Shown here in pieces: positions 19,037-27,994 of a stretch of 64,000 bases of DNA. Origin of the DNA: Roseobacter sp. MED193. Its GTDB lineage: Bacteria > Pseudomonadota > Alphaproteobacteria > Rhodobacterales > Rhodobacteraceae. The notes beneath the pieces were generated by a model. That model worked only from the letters and a program-made list of their open reading frames with translations, was not told where the DNA came from and did not search any database. The stretch covers positions 242,238 through 306,237 of the forward strand of contig NZ_CH902583.1 of the NCBI RefSeq assembly GCF_000152965.1, read 5' to 3'. The translations under genes and the position numbers were made by a program. Every line of letters starts with the position of its first letter. Positions within the stretch are counted from its first letter, which is position 1.

Positions 19037-19798
19037 ATGGCTGACAGCCCAACAGAATTCACAGTCTCCTTGGCCCGAGACGAAGCAGACCTACGGGACG
19101 CGCAGGCGCTTCGCTATCAGGTCTTTGTGGAGGAAATGGGGGCCGATGGTGCGCTGGTTGATCATCAGCAAGGTCTGGAGACAGACCGGTTTGATGCTTT
19201 CTGTGATCATATGATCATCCGAGAGACCGCCCAGGGGCGCGCTATTGGCATCTACCGACTGATGCGCAGCGATCAGGCGCAACAGGCGGGCGGATTCTAT
19301 TCTGAAGATGAATACGACCTGGGACCGCTGCTCTCCTCAAAGCGGCGATTGTTGGAGTTGGGCCGGTCCTGCCTGCACCCGGATTTTCGCGGAGGCAAGG
19401 CCCTGTTCTACCTGTGGTCAGGCCTCAATGACTATGTGGCAGAGCATGATATCGAAGTCCTGTTTGGCACCGCTAGTTTTGCAGGGACAGAGCTGCAGAG
19501 TCTCGCGGGGCCTTTGACGGTGCTCCATCAGGACTATCTTGCCCCTGAAGCTCTGCGCTGCCGATCGCGGCGCTATCAGGCCATGGATCTGGTGCCCCCC
19601 AGCGCCGTGGATCGTAAGCGCGCCATGGTCGAATGCCCTGCTTTGATTAAGGCCTATCTGCGCCTTGGCGGCACAGTTGGGGATGGGGCTTTTGTCGATC
19701 ATGAGTTCAATACCACGGATGTGATGATGATCCTGGACACGGCGCGGATGACAACACGACAAAAGCGCTTTTATAGCACGACAAAGGCGCGGGGCTAA
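19037..19798 (+). CDS. olsB: Ornithine-ACP N-acyltransferase OlsB
   Basis: A 253-residue GNAT-like acyltransferase that puts a 3-hydroxyacyl chain on ornithine, first step of ornithine-lipid synthesis. Family features are LRYQVFVEEMGADG near residues 26-39 and LELGRSCLHPDFRGG at about 108-122, followed by a conserved FGTASFAGTE. Immediately followed by olsA, four bases on, as in the olsBA operon of Rhodobacterales. A possible CtrA half-site (reverse complement of TTAACCAT) lies at 18940-18947. Confidence 0.88.
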   Translation: MADSPTEFTVSLARDEADLRDAQALRYQVFVEEMGADGALVDHQQGLETDRFDAFCDHMIIRETAQGRAIGIYRLMRSDQAQQAGGFYSEDEYDLGPLLSSKRRLLELGRSCLHPDFRGGKALFYLWSGLNDYVAEHDIEVLFGTASFAGTELQSLAGPLTVLHQDYLAPEALRCRSRRYQAMDLVPPSAVDRKRAMVECPALIKAYLRLGGTVGDGAFVDHEFNTTDVMMILDTARMTTRQKRFYSTTKARG

Positions 19799-19802
19799 CG
19801 GG

Positions 19803-20630
19803 ATGTCAGAGACCTGGAATGAGGGCGAGCCGCCCGAGCCGCTGCGGATCAGCGCGCTTGGCTGGTTGTTAATCCTGCTGCGGGCCAGCCTTCTGGGCGC
19901 TGTGGTGTTTGGTGGGCTGCTGGTTTTGCTGTTGGTCCGTCTGGTCGAACGGCCCTTTTGCGGGCTGCATCGGCCCGCGACACCCTTTATTACGCAGTTT
20001 GTCTGCCGCAATGCCTTCCGCATCCTGGGGATTGGGTTTCGTGCACATGGCCGCCTGATGCAGCACCGCGGTGCCGTGGTGGCAAATCATACCTCCTGGC
20101 TGGATATCTTTGCGCTGAATGCCAAGAAACGCATCTATTTTGTGTCCAAGGCCGAGGTGGCCGCGTGGCCTGGCATCGGCTGGCTGGCGCGCGCCACGGG
20201 GACCGTTTTCATCGAACGCAATCGCGCCCGCGCCAAAGAACAGACTGAACTGTTCGAAGCGCGCCTAATGGCCGGACATAAGTTGCTATTCTTTCCCGAA
20301 GGCACCTCTACCGATGGGTTGCGGGTTTTACCCTTCAAAACAACGCTTTTTGCGGCCTTCTTTGGCGATCATCTAAGGGATATTTGCTGGATCCAGCCAG
20401 TGTCTGTGGTGTTTCATGCCCCCAAAGGAGCGGAAGAGCGGTTTTATGGATGGTGGGGAGATATGGAGTTTGGTCCGCATCTGCTAAAAACCCTTGCCTC
20501 ATTGCGCCAGGGGCAGGTGGAGCTGACCTATCACGCGCCGCTCAAGGTGAGTGATTTTCCCAGTCGTAAGGCCTTGGCGGCAGAATGTGAGCGACTGGTC
20601 CGGCTGGGCCATGTGGAGATGCGCAAATAA
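19803..20630 (+). CDS. olsA: 1-acyl-sn-glycerol-3-phosphate / lyso-ornithine-lipid acyltransferase OlsA
   Basis: A 275-residue PlsC-type acyltransferase with an N-terminal membrane segment (about residues 19-48), the catalytic box NHTSWLD (95-101, H96 and D101) and the acyl-acceptor motif FPEGTSTDG (164-172). Placed right behind olsB, it most likely adds the second acyl chain to lyso-ornithine lipid. OlsA of Rhodobacter capsulatus is known also to act on lysophosphatidic acid, so a dual role is possible. Confidence 0.9.
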   Translation: MSETWNEGEPPEPLRISALGWLLILLRASLLGAVVFGGLLVLLLVRLVERPFCGLHRPATPFITQFVCRNAFRILGIGFRAHGRLMQHRGAVVANHTSWLDIFALNAKKRIYFVSKAEVAAWPGIGWLARATGTVFIERNRARAKEQTELFEARLMAGHKLLFFPEGTSTDGLRVLPFKTTLFAAFFGDHLRDICWIQPVSVVFHAPKGAEERFYGWWGDMEFGPHLLKTLASLRQGQVELTYHAPLKVSDFPSRKALAAECERLVRLGHVEMRK

Positions 20631-20670
20631 CGCTTGCAGCCAGTGCATTCCTAGCCTATACGCGCGCCAT

Positions 20671-20714
20671 CAAACCCGCAGGTGGGGTTTGGCCTGTCTG
20701 GGGGAGAAATCCCC
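20671..20714 (+). promoter_or_regulatory. Two small hairpins in the rpsB leader region
   Basis: CAAACCC/GGGTTTG (20671-20677 and 20685-20691) may serve as a weak terminator for olsBA. GGGG/CCCC (20701-20704 and 20711-20714) lies closer to rpsB. Neither has a T run. They could be leader structure for rpsB autoregulation, which is known in other bacteria but not shown here. Confidence 0.35.
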
Positions 20715-20787
20715 AAATCGGCCGCCGGTTGGAGCAAATGCTCTGAACCCCCACCGAGGACTGAAACCGGAAACAAGGAATATTTGC

Positions 20788-21543
20788 ATGGCTCTTCCCG
20801 AGTTCACCATGCGCCAGCTGCTGGAAGCAGGCGTTCACTTTGGTCACCAGACACAGCGCTGGAACCCACGTATGGCACCCTATATCTATGGTGCGCGTAA
20901 CGGCATCCACATCATGGACCTCACTCAGACCGTTCCAATGCTGGATCAGTCTTTGCAGATCGTGCGTGACACCGTTGCCAAGGGCGGCCGCATTCTGTTT
21001 GTAGGCACCAAGCGTCAGGCCGCGGGCCCCATCGCCGAAGCCGCTGAGAAATCCGCTCAGTACTTCATGAACCACCGCTGGCTGGGTGGCACCTTGACCA
21101 ACTGGAAAACCGTTTCCCAGTCGATCAAACGCCTGAACGAAATCAACGAGAAGCTCGAAGGTGGCGCTGAAGGCCTCACCAAGAAAGAGCGTCTGGGCAT
21201 GGAACGTGACCAGCAGAAGCTCCAGGCCTCCCTGGGCGGTATCGCTGAAATGGGCGGTGTTCCTGACCTGCTCTTCGTCATCGACGTGAAAAAAGAAGCG
21301 CTGGCCATCGCCGAAGCCAAAAAGCTGGGTATCCCAGTTGTGGCTGTTGTCGATACCAACTGCTCCCCCGATGGCGTTGACTTTGTGATCCCAGGCAACG
21401 ATGACGCATCTCGCGCCATCTCCCTGTACTGTGACCTGGTGGCACGTGCTGCTCTGGACGGTATGTCCGCTCAGCTGGGCGCTGCCGGTGTTGATCTGGG
21501 TGCTCTGGAAGAAGCGCCTGTAGAAGAAGCTGTTGCTGAATAA
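20788..21543 (+). CDS. rpsB: 30S ribosomal protein S2
   Basis: A 251-residue S2 starting [20 protein letters not shown], with [20 protein letters not shown] and the C-terminal [20 protein letters not shown] and [20 protein letters not shown] signatures. The open frame extends upstream, but the ATG at 20788 follows AAGGA at a suitable distance and matches the family start. Paired with tsf as in most bacteria. Confidence 0.98.
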   Translation: MALPEFTMRQLLEAGVHFGHQTQRWNPRMAPYIYGARNGIHIMDLTQTVPMLDQSLQIVRDTVAKGGRILFVGTKRQAAGPIAEAAEKSAQYFMNHRWLGGTLTNWKTVSQSIKRLNEINEKLEGGAEGLTKKERLGMERDQQKLQASLGGIAEMGGVPDLLFVIDVKKEALAIAEAKKLGIPVVAVVDTNCSPDGVDFVIPGNDDASRAISLYCDLVARAALDGMSAQLGAAGVDLGALEEAPVEEAVAE

Positions 21544-21580
21544 GCACCCAGCCTCACTACTTGTCACAGATTTGACATGC

Positions 21581-21602
21581 GGGGCAGGGTATCACCTGCC
21601 CC
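21581..21602 (+). promoter_or_regulatory. Intercistronic hairpin rpsB-tsf
   Basis: GGGGCAGG (21581-21588) pairs with CCTGCCCC (21595-21602). There is no immediate T run, so it is more likely an attenuating or mRNA-stabilising element that sets the S2 to EF-Ts ratio than a full terminator. Confidence 0.5.
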
Positions 21603-21633
21603 AATTCCGTTTTGATTTGAGGAGAGCCTAAAG

Positions 21634-22509
21634 ATGGCAATCACAGCTGCACTCGTTAAAGAACTGCGCGACTCCACCGGCGCCGGCATGATGGACGCCA
21701 AAAAAGCGTTGACCGAAACCAATGGCGACATGGAAGCCGCCGTTGATTGGCTGCGCACCAAAGGTCTGGCCAAAGCCGCCAAAAAATCCGGTCGTACCGC
21801 AGCAGAAGGCCTGGTGGCCGTTGTTGTTGAAGGCGGCAAAGGTGTTGCGGTTGAAGTGAACTCCGAGACCGACTTTGTTGGCAAAAACGCCGAATTCCAG
21901 GAAATGGTTGGCGGTATCGCCAAGGCGGCCCTAGGTGTTTCCGATGTCGATGCGCTGAAAGCTGCTGACATGGGTGGCAAGACCGTCGAAGCCGTGATCA
22001 CCGACAAGATCGCCACCATTGGTGAGAACATGTCGGTACGTCGCATGGCCGCGCTGGAAGGCGAGACCGTGATCTCTTATGTCCACAATGCCGCAACTGC
22101 TGGCATGGGCAAGATCGGTGTTCTGGTTGCAATGACTGGTGGCGACGAAGCTTTCGGCAAGCAGGTTGCAATGCACATTGCAGCTGTAAACCCTGCGGCT
22201 CTTTCTGAGGCCGACATGGACGCTGCGGTTGTTGAGAAAGAAAAGCAGGTTCAGATGGATATCGCGCGCGAATCCGGCAAGCCTGAAGCTGTCATCGAAA
22301 AGATGATCGTCGGTCGCATGAAGAAATTCGTTGCCGAAGCTACCCTGCTGAACCAAGCCTTTGTTGTGAACCCTGACCTGACCGTTGAGGCCGCAGCAAA
22401 AGAAGCCGGCGCTACTGTCACTGGTTTTGTGCGTCTGGAAGTTGGCGAAGGCATCGAAGTTGAAAAAGAAGACTTCGCAGCTGAAGTCGCAAAAGCGGCT
22501 CAGGGCTAA
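21634..22509 (+). CDS. tsf: Elongation factor Ts
   Basis: A 291-residue EF-Ts, the guanine-nucleotide exchange factor of EF-Tu. The N-terminal UBA-like module has [20 protein letters not shown] (residues 6-25), and the core shows [13 protein letters not shown] with the conserved TDFV that contacts EF-Tu. GAGGAG lies before the ATG. It ends at a strong terminator. Confidence 0.98.
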   Translation: MAITAALVKELRDSTGAGMMDAKKALTETNGDMEAAVDWLRTKGLAKAAKKSGRTAAEGLVAVVVEGGKGVAVEVNSETDFVGKNAEFQEMVGGIAKAALGVSDVDALKAADMGGKTVEAVITDKIATIGENMSVRRMAALEGETVISYVHNAATAGMGKIGVLVAMTGGDEAFGKQVAMHIAAVNPAALSEADMDAAVVEKEKQVQMDIARESGKPEAVIEKMIVGRMKKFVAEATLLNQAFVVNPDLTVEAAAKEAGATVTGFVRLEVGEGIEVEKEDFAAEVAKAAQG

Positions 22510-22535
22510 GCTTTTTCAATACCAACGAAGATTTT

Positions 22536-22566
22536 GGGGCTGGCGGATGACCGTCGGCCCCTTTTT
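22536..22566 (+). terminator. Rho-independent terminator after tsf
   Basis: GGGGCTGGCGG pairs with CCGTCGGCCCC (two wobble pairs) around ATGA and runs into CTTTTTG. Confidence 0.88.
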
Positions 22567-23152
22567 GCTTCGCCACGGTCATTTTCTCTGCCTTGCTTGC
22601 AAAACCTATGCGTTCGGTTCTTGGCCCGCAGAACCGCACTGCTGAACTTTGCTTTGACCTCATAGCCGCGATTGGTGGCCCAATGCACAATTTCACCGGC
22701 TTGTGAGGGAAGACCTATCGTAGCCGTTGAGCCAATGCAGAAGAGAACATAGAATTTGGGATTGACCTGAGCGATAGAAGACCAACTGTCGACAGCTATC
22801 TGAAGGACGTGAGGAGGGACCGTGGGAATTGCCAGATATGGTGGTCTGAGAGGCCCCATTGATGGGGATGGATGGGGCCCCTCTTTAACACGGTACTGGT
22901 GCGGAAAAATACACACCAGCAACCGAACGGGTCCGAGAGCCTTGATATCGCAAGGATCGTTCCCCGAAGTTCCTAGGCTAAAGCCACCACTCACGGAACT
23001 TGTGTATTCTGCCCCAAATGTCCGCGTGAGTGTAGTAGTGTTTTCCTTACCCGAATAGCGAAAACTGACCTAGAGGAAGTTACACCCTGAGGGAGATCTG
23101 CCCAGCGAGAGGGGGGGGCAGAGTAGAGCTATAGCGGTTCATGCAAAGTACA
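22567..23152. other. Gene-free interval with one strong hairpin
   Basis: 586 bases between the tsf terminator and the LuxR gene with no convincing gene. Short open frames exist on both strands but have no family resemblance or good start. A GC-rich hairpin, GAGGCCCCAT (22850-22859) with ATGGGGCCCCTC (22872-22883; two-base bulge) followed by TTTAA, looks like a plus-strand terminator and could end an unannotated small RNA. Confidence 0.4.
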
Positions 23153-23908
23153 TTAGTTTTCAAGAACATACATTTGATTTTGCAAGGCAGCCTTCAGAAC
23201 GGCCTGGGCCGTTGTTTCAACCGACAGTGAGGAACGGGCCAAGCGCAGATGCTTTTCGATTGTCGCAGGGGTCAACCCCATGAGCAGGGCAATATCCTGA
23301 GTCGTCTTGCCGTCGCCGACCCATTCTAAGGCCTCGCGCTGTCTGTTCGTGAGACTGCGATTCGGGGGATCATAGGGAAGAGTGAGGATTTTGAGATGGA
23401 CCATGTTGTTCATCAAGATGATGTCTTCACCATGTTCTTGCCACATGCCATCCAGGTCGGCTTGGGTACTTCCAGATCGCCCGGCTAAAGATATTGCGCC
23501 CTTGTAGCGTTTCGAAGCTGAGAAAAAGCTGATCGTATAGCCCGCGTTGAGCTGCATACGCTCGTTAAACTCGATAACCTGCTTTGACCCTGGGCTAAGT
23601 TGACCCTCTTCGAGCATTTCTCGGATCTTCTTCCAACTGCAGGCCCCTTCATTTTCAAGTGCCCACAGCACCATTGGTGCCTGTCGATAGAGCCCCTGAT
23701 GCAGAAACCCCGAGATGTATTTTTGGTCATGGTTGGTCAGTATGACAAAATCGTCAGGGTCCCCCAAAGACGTCTCGGTCTTAAACCGGGTATAGCCATA
23801 GATCAGGCGGTCAAAACCATACTCTGCCATCTTCATCACATGAGTATGCCAAAGCTCTTCCAGGCTTTTGGCTCCAGAAACAAAGTGAAGATATTCGAGT
23901 ATTGTCAT
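23153..23908 (-). CDS. LuxR-type regulator with autoinducer-binding domain (solo)
   Basis: A 251-residue two-domain regulator. Residues about 15-165 have the autoinducer-binding fold (FDRLIYGYTRF, then W/D positions such as LHQGLYRQAPMVLWALE). Residues about 185-245 form the LuxR helix-turn-helix (LTNRQREALEWVGDGKTTQD, then IALLMGLTPATIEKHLRLAR). No luxI-like synthase is near, so it is a LuxR solo that may sense self- or foreign-made acyl-homoserine lactones or another ligand. Its ATG overlaps the aroQ stop by one base (TAATG on the minus strand), so it is translationally coupled to aroQ. Confidence 0.88.
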   Translation of the reverse strand: MTILEYLHFVSGAKSLEELWHTHVMKMAEYGFDRLIYGYTRFKTETSLGDPDDFVILTNHDQKYISGFLHQGLYRQAPMVLWALENEGACSWKKIREMLEEGQLSPGSKQVIEFNERMQLNAGYTISFFSASKRYKGAISLAGRSGSTQADLDGMWQEHGEDIILMNNMVHLKILTLPYDPPNRSLTNRQREALEWVGDGKTTQDIALLMGLTPATIEKHLRLARSSLSVETTAQAVLKAALQNQMYVLEN

Positions 23909-24363
23909 TAGGTTACATCGCTCGGTTGAGTCAGTTTTTGCACCAAGGCATCGATGGCCATCAGATATCCCTGTCTGCCAAAGCCGCAGATTTGGCCGAT
24001 CGCAGCCCGCGCGATATAGGACTGATGGCGAAAGCTCTCGCGCGCGTGAATATTGGAAAGGTGAACCTCAACGGTTGGGATTTCAACCGAGTAGATCGCA
24101 TCCATCAGCGCAATGGAGGTATGGGTAAAGGCCCCGGCATTCAGAACGATCCCACCATGCCGGCCTCGGGCACCGTGGATGGCATCTATCAAAGCACCTT
24201 CATGGTTCGACTGGAGGCACTGTACCTGGAACCCCGATTTTTGGGCATGTTTGGCGCAGCTGTCTTCCAACATATCAAGCGTGCCGGACCCGTAAACTTC
24301 GGGCTGTCGGGTCCCCAGTAGATTAAGATTTGGACCGTTCAGTATCAATAAGCTGTGCATCAT
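23908..24363 (-). CDS. aroQ: Type II 3-dehydroquinate dehydratase
   Basis: AroQ dehydrates 3-dehydroquinate to 3-dehydroshikimate in the shikimate pathway. The 151-residue chain shows LILNGPNLNLLGTRQPEVYG with catalytic Tyr24, LNAGAFTHTSIALMDAI, and EVHLSNIHARESFRHQS with catalytic His101. Length is typical. The first ATG of a MM pair is taken because GGGGGA lies upstream; the second ATG (24360) is possible. Encoded with the LuxR-type regulator in one operon. Confidence 0.95.
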   Translation of the reverse strand: MMHSLLILNGPNLNLLGTRQPEVYGSGTLDMLEDSCAKHAQKSGFQVQCLQSNHEGALIDAIHGARGRHGGIVLNAGAFTHTSIALMDAIYSVEIPTVEVHLSNIHARESFRHQSYIARAAIGQICGFGRQGYLMAIDALVQKLTQPSDVT

Positions 24364-24465
24364 ATATCCCCCAGTTACAGGTTTAAGCTGAAATGAAGAC
24401 CTTGCACAGAGAAAGCGAAACCTGGCCCTGCGGATTTGCACCGACTATGTTGCTAATATCGCACG

Positions 24466-24502
24466 TAAAAAGACGGTCGGCCAGAAACAAGCCGCCCGTC
24501 TT
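24466..24502 (-). terminator. Terminator of the quinone oxidoreductase gene
   Basis: On the minus strand AAGACGGGCGGC pairs with GCCGACCGTCTT (one mismatch) around a nine-base loop and runs into TTTTT. It lies just past the oxidoreductase stop and upstream of aroQ. Confidence 0.85.
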
Positions 24503-24524
24503 GGTTGGTTCAGTGGGGTGCCCA

Positions 24525-25520
24525 CTAGCTATTGATCAGAATGACTTTTCCCATAACACGCCTGTCCTGCATCATTTCCAGCGCCAGGGATGCATCGGTC
24601 ATTGGCAAAACCTCACAGATCTGCGGTTTGATCTTGCCGGCGCCATAAAGCGCCTGCAGCTCTGCCATGTTCTCCGCATGGCCTTTGGGGTCGCGAAACA
24701 CCGACGCGCCCCAGAACACGCCGCGGATATCACACCCTTTTAGCAATGGCAGATTCAGCGGGATCTCAGGAATGCCGGCAGGGAATCCGACAACCAGATA
24801 GCGCCCTAACCAGGCCATGGCCCGCAGCGCCGGTTCTGCATACATTCCCCCCACAGCGTCATAGACGACATCGACTCCAGATTTGCCGGATAGTTCCTTG
24901 ATATTTTTAGAAAATTCCTTTTGGTCCTCCTTGCTCATATCGCGGTTATAAACCAGTGTCTCGTCAGCGCCGATCTCAGCACAAAAGGCGGCTTTTTCAG
25001 CAGTGGAGACAGCTGCAATTACTTTTGCTCCCATGGATTTTCCGAGCTCAATCGCCGCTGCGCCAACGCCACCGGCAGCCCCCAGGATCAACAGGGTTTC
25101 CCCGGGTTTGAGCTGAGCCCTGTCTTTCAGAGCGTGGTAGGAAGTTCCATAAGTGAACACAAACCCAGCGGCATCCTCAAACGGCATTTCCTTGGGGAAT
25201 CTCACAGCCTGGTTGGCTGCGACACAAATCTGGGTTGCAAAGCCGCCGTGGCCTGTTAGCGCCAGAACCCGGTCGCCGATCTCATAACCGCTCACCCCCT
25301 CACCAAGGGCTATCACAACACCTGAAATCTCTCCGCCGGGTGCAAAGGGGCGGGGGGGCTTCATTTGGTATAGGTCGCGAATAATCAACGTATCTGGGAA
25401 GTTTACACCCGCCGCGCGGATTTCGACCAATAGCTCTCCCTTGCCAGGAGTGAGGTCCGGTTGCTCGCTCCAGACCAGCGTTTCTGGCCCACCGGGGGTG
25501 GTGCTTAACATTGATTTCAT
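24525..25520 (-). CDS. NADPH:quinone oxidoreductase family protein (MDR superfamily)
   Basis: A 331-residue medium-chain dehydrogenase/reductase of the zinc-free quinone-oxidoreductase group: VEIRAAGVNFPDTLIIRDLY near residues 34-53, FAPGGEISGVV, then the nucleotide-binding LLILGAAGGVGAAAIELGKS near 145-164. The ATG at 25520 starts the conserved N terminus; the frame is open further upstream without support. It is divergent from the acyl-CoA dehydrogenase operon, sharing 144 bases of promoter region. Members often reduce enones or act in acyl-CoA catabolism; the substrate is unknown. Confidence 0.88.
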   Translation of the reverse strand: MKSMLSTTPGGPETLVWSEQPDLTPGKGELLVEIRAAGVNFPDTLIIRDLYQMKPPRPFAPGGEISGVVIALGEGVSGYEIGDRVLALTGHGGFATQICVAANQAVRFPKEMPFEDAAGFVFTYGTSYHALKDRAQLKPGETLLILGAAGGVGAAAIELGKSMGAKVIAAVSTAEKAAFCAEIGADETLVYNRDMSKEDQKEFSKNIKELSGKSGVDVVYDAVGGMYAEPALRAMAWLGRYLVVGFPAGIPEIPLNLPLLKGCDIRGVFWGASVFRDPKGHAENMAELQALYGAGKIKPQICEVLPMTDASLALEMMQDRRVMGKVILINS

Positions 25521-25570
25521 TGTTTTCGCCCTTCTAGGTCGCGCGACGGCAACCTGATGTTTCCTAAAAT

Positions 25571-25634
25571 TACGTAAAGTCTTCTGCTGCTCAGCCGCGT
25601 TGTCAATGGCATAGCGAAATGTAATTCTACATTG
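25571..25634. promoter_or_regulatory. Two palindromes in the divergent qor/acd promoter region
   Basis: TTACGTAA (25571-25578) is a perfect palindrome, and AATGTA-ATTC-TACATT (25619-25634) is an inverted repeat. They sit between two divergent metabolic genes and are candidate operators for a common repressor. No regulator gene is adjacent, so the binding protein is unknown. Confidence 0.4.
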
Positions 25635-25664
25635 TGAAACCGCCATAGCCACGGGAGGCTCTGG

Positions 25665-26861
25665 ATGGCGGGGGTGAGGAGAAGCAAGGTTATGGGTGAA
25701 GTTGACGCGGGGCGCGATTACGCTGAGTTTCGGCGGGAAGTACGTGATTGGCTGGAGGCAAACTGTCCGCCAGAAATGCGTGATGGCGCTGCAGGAGAGG
25801 ATTCAATTTGCTGGGGAGGGACCAGTTGGACCTTTACCTGTGCGGCACAGAAAACTTGGTTAGATCGCTGTGTTGAACGTGGATTTACCGTGCCCACATG
25901 GCCAAGAGCCTATGGGGGCGCAGGGCTTAGCCGCGATGAAGACAAGATCCTAAAAGAGGAGATGCAGGCCATTGGCGCACGCTCACCTCTGGATAGCTTT
26001 GGTATCTGGATGTTGGGGCCGGCGTTGCTGAAGTTTGGCAGCGAGGAACAGAAACTTCACTTTCTGCCCCCAATCGCCCGTGGCGAAATTCGTTGGTGCC
26101 AGGGCTACTCGGAACCTGGCGCAGGATCTGACCTGGCGGGCGTGCAGACCCATGCGGCGGATCAGGGAGATACCTGGCTGGTCAACGGACAGAAAATCTG
26201 GACCTCTTATGCGGATCGCGCCGATTGGATCTTTGCGCTTCTGAGAACCGATCGTGAGGCCAAGAAACACCTCGGGATTTCTTTTGTTTTGATGGACATG
26301 CGCAGCCCTGGCATTACCACCCGCCCCATCCAGTTGATCTCTGGGGCATCGCCTTTTTGTGAGACCTTTTTTGAAAATGTCGAGGTGCCAAAGACTCAGG
26401 TGGTCGGCACCATCAATCGCGGCTGGGACGTCGCAAAATACCTTCTCACCCATGAGCGGGAGATGATCAGCAATGGCGGCAATGTCATGGGATCGGGCCG
26501 CGCGTTGGGGGCCGTCCTGTCTGACTCTGACACCGGCCAAAGTGACCCGGTCCTGCGCGGCGACGCTATGCGGGCCGAGGTGGATAGCCTGGCCTTGGAA
26601 ATGACGCTGGAACGTTACAAAGATCAAGCCGAAGGCGGTCAGGGCGTAGGCGATGCCTCTGCCATGCTGAAATACATGGGCACCGAGCTAAACAAACAGC
26701 GTTTGGAATTGATCATGGCCGCTGATGGGGCGGATGGCCTGACCTGGGGCGAGAGCGCAGCCTCCTCTTGGTTGCGGACCAAAGCCAACTCCATTGAGGG
26801 CGGGACCTCCGAAGTGATGCTCTCGATTATCAGCCGTCGCATTTTGAACCTTCCAGGATAA
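25665..26861 (+). CDS. Acyl-CoA dehydrogenase family protein, subunit-like 1
   Basis: A 398-residue FAD-dependent acyl-CoA dehydrogenase: WCQGYSEPGAGSDLAG (about residues 145-160) and TSYADRADWIFALLRT in the middle domain, and the C-terminal IEGGTSEVMLSIISRRIL, a form typical of paired (heterotetrameric) ACADs of steroid or branched-acid catabolism rather than of fatty-acid ACADs. A second ATG at 25692 is preceded by AGGAG and may be the real start (389 residues). It is first in a ten-gene run, with the second ACAD five bases on. It probably forms a mixed complex with that protein. Confidence 0.9.
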   Translation: MAGVRRSKVMGEVDAGRDYAEFRREVRDWLEANCPPEMRDGAAGEDSICWGGTSWTFTCAAQKTWLDRCVERGFTVPTWPRAYGGAGLSRDEDKILKEEMQAIGARSPLDSFGIWMLGPALLKFGSEEQKLHFLPPIARGEIRWCQGYSEPGAGSDLAGVQTHAADQGDTWLVNGQKIWTSYADRADWIFALLRTDREAKKHLGISFVLMDMRSPGITTRPIQLISGASPFCETFFENVEVPKTQVVGTINRGWDVAKYLLTHEREMISNGGNVMGSGRALGAVLSDSDTGQSDPVLRGDAMRAEVDSLALEMTLERYKDQAEGGQGVGDASAMLKYMGTELNKQRLELIMAADGADGLTWGESAASSWLRTKANSIEGGTSEVMLSIISRRILNLPG

Positions 26862-26866
26862 GAACC

Positions 26867-27982
26867 ATGGCAAAACTCATTCAAACAGAGGAAGAAACCC
26901 TCTTGTCAGAGGCGGCCCGTGGGTTCCTCTCCAAATTCGCACCTGTGTCTCGCCTGCGCGAGATGCGTGACGCGGGAGAATGCAATGACCCAGAGTTGTG
27001 GCAGGAAATGGCCGCTGCCGGCTGGGCTGGCGTGCTGGTGCCCGAGGCAGCGGAGGGCTCTGATATGGGCCATGCTGCAGCACATGTACTTGCCCGCGAG
27101 ATGGGGCGGAACCTGACCGTTAGCCCGTTCCTCAGCACTGCAGTGATGGCTGCAACGCTGCTGCGCCAGTTCCGGGATGAAACGAGCATGGGAAAGCTGA
27201 AACAGATCGCATCCGGCGCCTTGACCTATGCCATGGCCATAGACGAGAGCGCCAAGCATTCACCAGAGCGGGTCGAGCTTATCGCAGAGAAGCGCGGAAA
27301 TGGTTATGTCATAAACGGTAAAAAGCGCTTTGTTGTAGATGGTTGCGAGGCAGACCGCATTCTTGTTCTTGCCAAGAGCAATGACGGCCTGTGCCTGTTT
27401 GATCTTCCCAATAAATCCAAAGGGATCAGCCAGGAGCCTTTGGCAATGATCGACAGCCGGGATGCGGCAGACATGGTCTTTGATGATGTGGAGGTCTCAG
27501 GCGAAGCCTTGCTGGGCGAGGTCGGGGCTGGCTATGCGCTGTTAAAACCCGCGCTTGAGGCCGGGCAGGCCGCGCTGGCGGCAGAAACTACCGGGCTGGC
27601 AGAGGCAGCCTTTGACCTCACCACGGACTACCTGAAAGAGCGTAAGCAATTTGGCATTACCATTGGTAGCTTTCAGGCCCTGCAGCATCGTGCGGCGCAT
27701 CTATGGTGCGAGATCGAACTCACTCAGTCAGCCGTCCTAAATGCAGGTCGTATTCTGGATGAGAGCCCAGACCAGGCGACGCTTGCGGTTTCCGTCGCCA
27801 AGGCCCGCGCGACAGATACAGCGCAAAAATCGGTGCAAGAAGGGGTGCAAATGCACGGCGGCATTGGCATGACTGATGCTTTTGATATGGGGTTTTACAT
27901 GAAACGCGCCCGGGTCGCGGCCGAATGGCTGGGGGATTATGGCTATCATGCGGGGCAGGTTGCCCAGTTGCGCGGGTTTTAG
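26867..27982 (+). CDS. Acyl-CoA dehydrogenase family protein, subunit-like 2
   Basis: A 371-residue ACAD with shorter, degenerate motifs. The central LAMIDSRDAADMVFDDVEVS and ERKQFGITIGSFQALQHRAA (about residues 253-272) are clear, and it ends with VQMHGGIGMTDAFDMGFYMKR, the pattern of the beta-type partner in heteromeric ACADs. The usual catalytic-Glu segment 'YEGT' is absent at the end. Five bases separate it from the first ACAD gene. Likely one alpha2beta2-type enzyme oxidising a bulky or branched acyl-CoA. Confidence 0.88.
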   Translation: MAKLIQTEEETLLSEAARGFLSKFAPVSRLREMRDAGECNDPELWQEMAAAGWAGVLVPEAAEGSDMGHAAAHVLAREMGRNLTVSPFLSTAVMAATLLRQFRDETSMGKLKQIASGALTYAMAIDESAKHSPERVELIAEKRGNGYVINGKKRFVVDGCEADRILVLAKSNDGLCLFDLPNKSKGISQEPLAMIDSRDAADMVFDDVEVSGEALLGEVGAGYALLKPALEAGQAALAAETTGLAEAAFDLTTDYLKERKQFGITIGSFQALQHRAAHLWCEIELTQSAVLNAGRILDESPDQATLAVSVAKARATDTAQKSVQEGVQMHGGIGMTDAFDMGFYMKRARVAAEWLGDYGYHAGQVAQLRGF

Positions 27983-27994
27983 GGAGAGATACCG

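Noticed and set aside
20656..21567. Long minus-strand open frame opposite rpsB
   Set aside because: Shadow of the highly conserved S2 gene; no motifs.
22506..22994. 162-codon minus-strand frame after tsf
   Set aside because: It reads through the tsf terminator hairpin, has no ribosome-binding site that stands out and no recognisable domain. Kept only as part of the gene-free interval.
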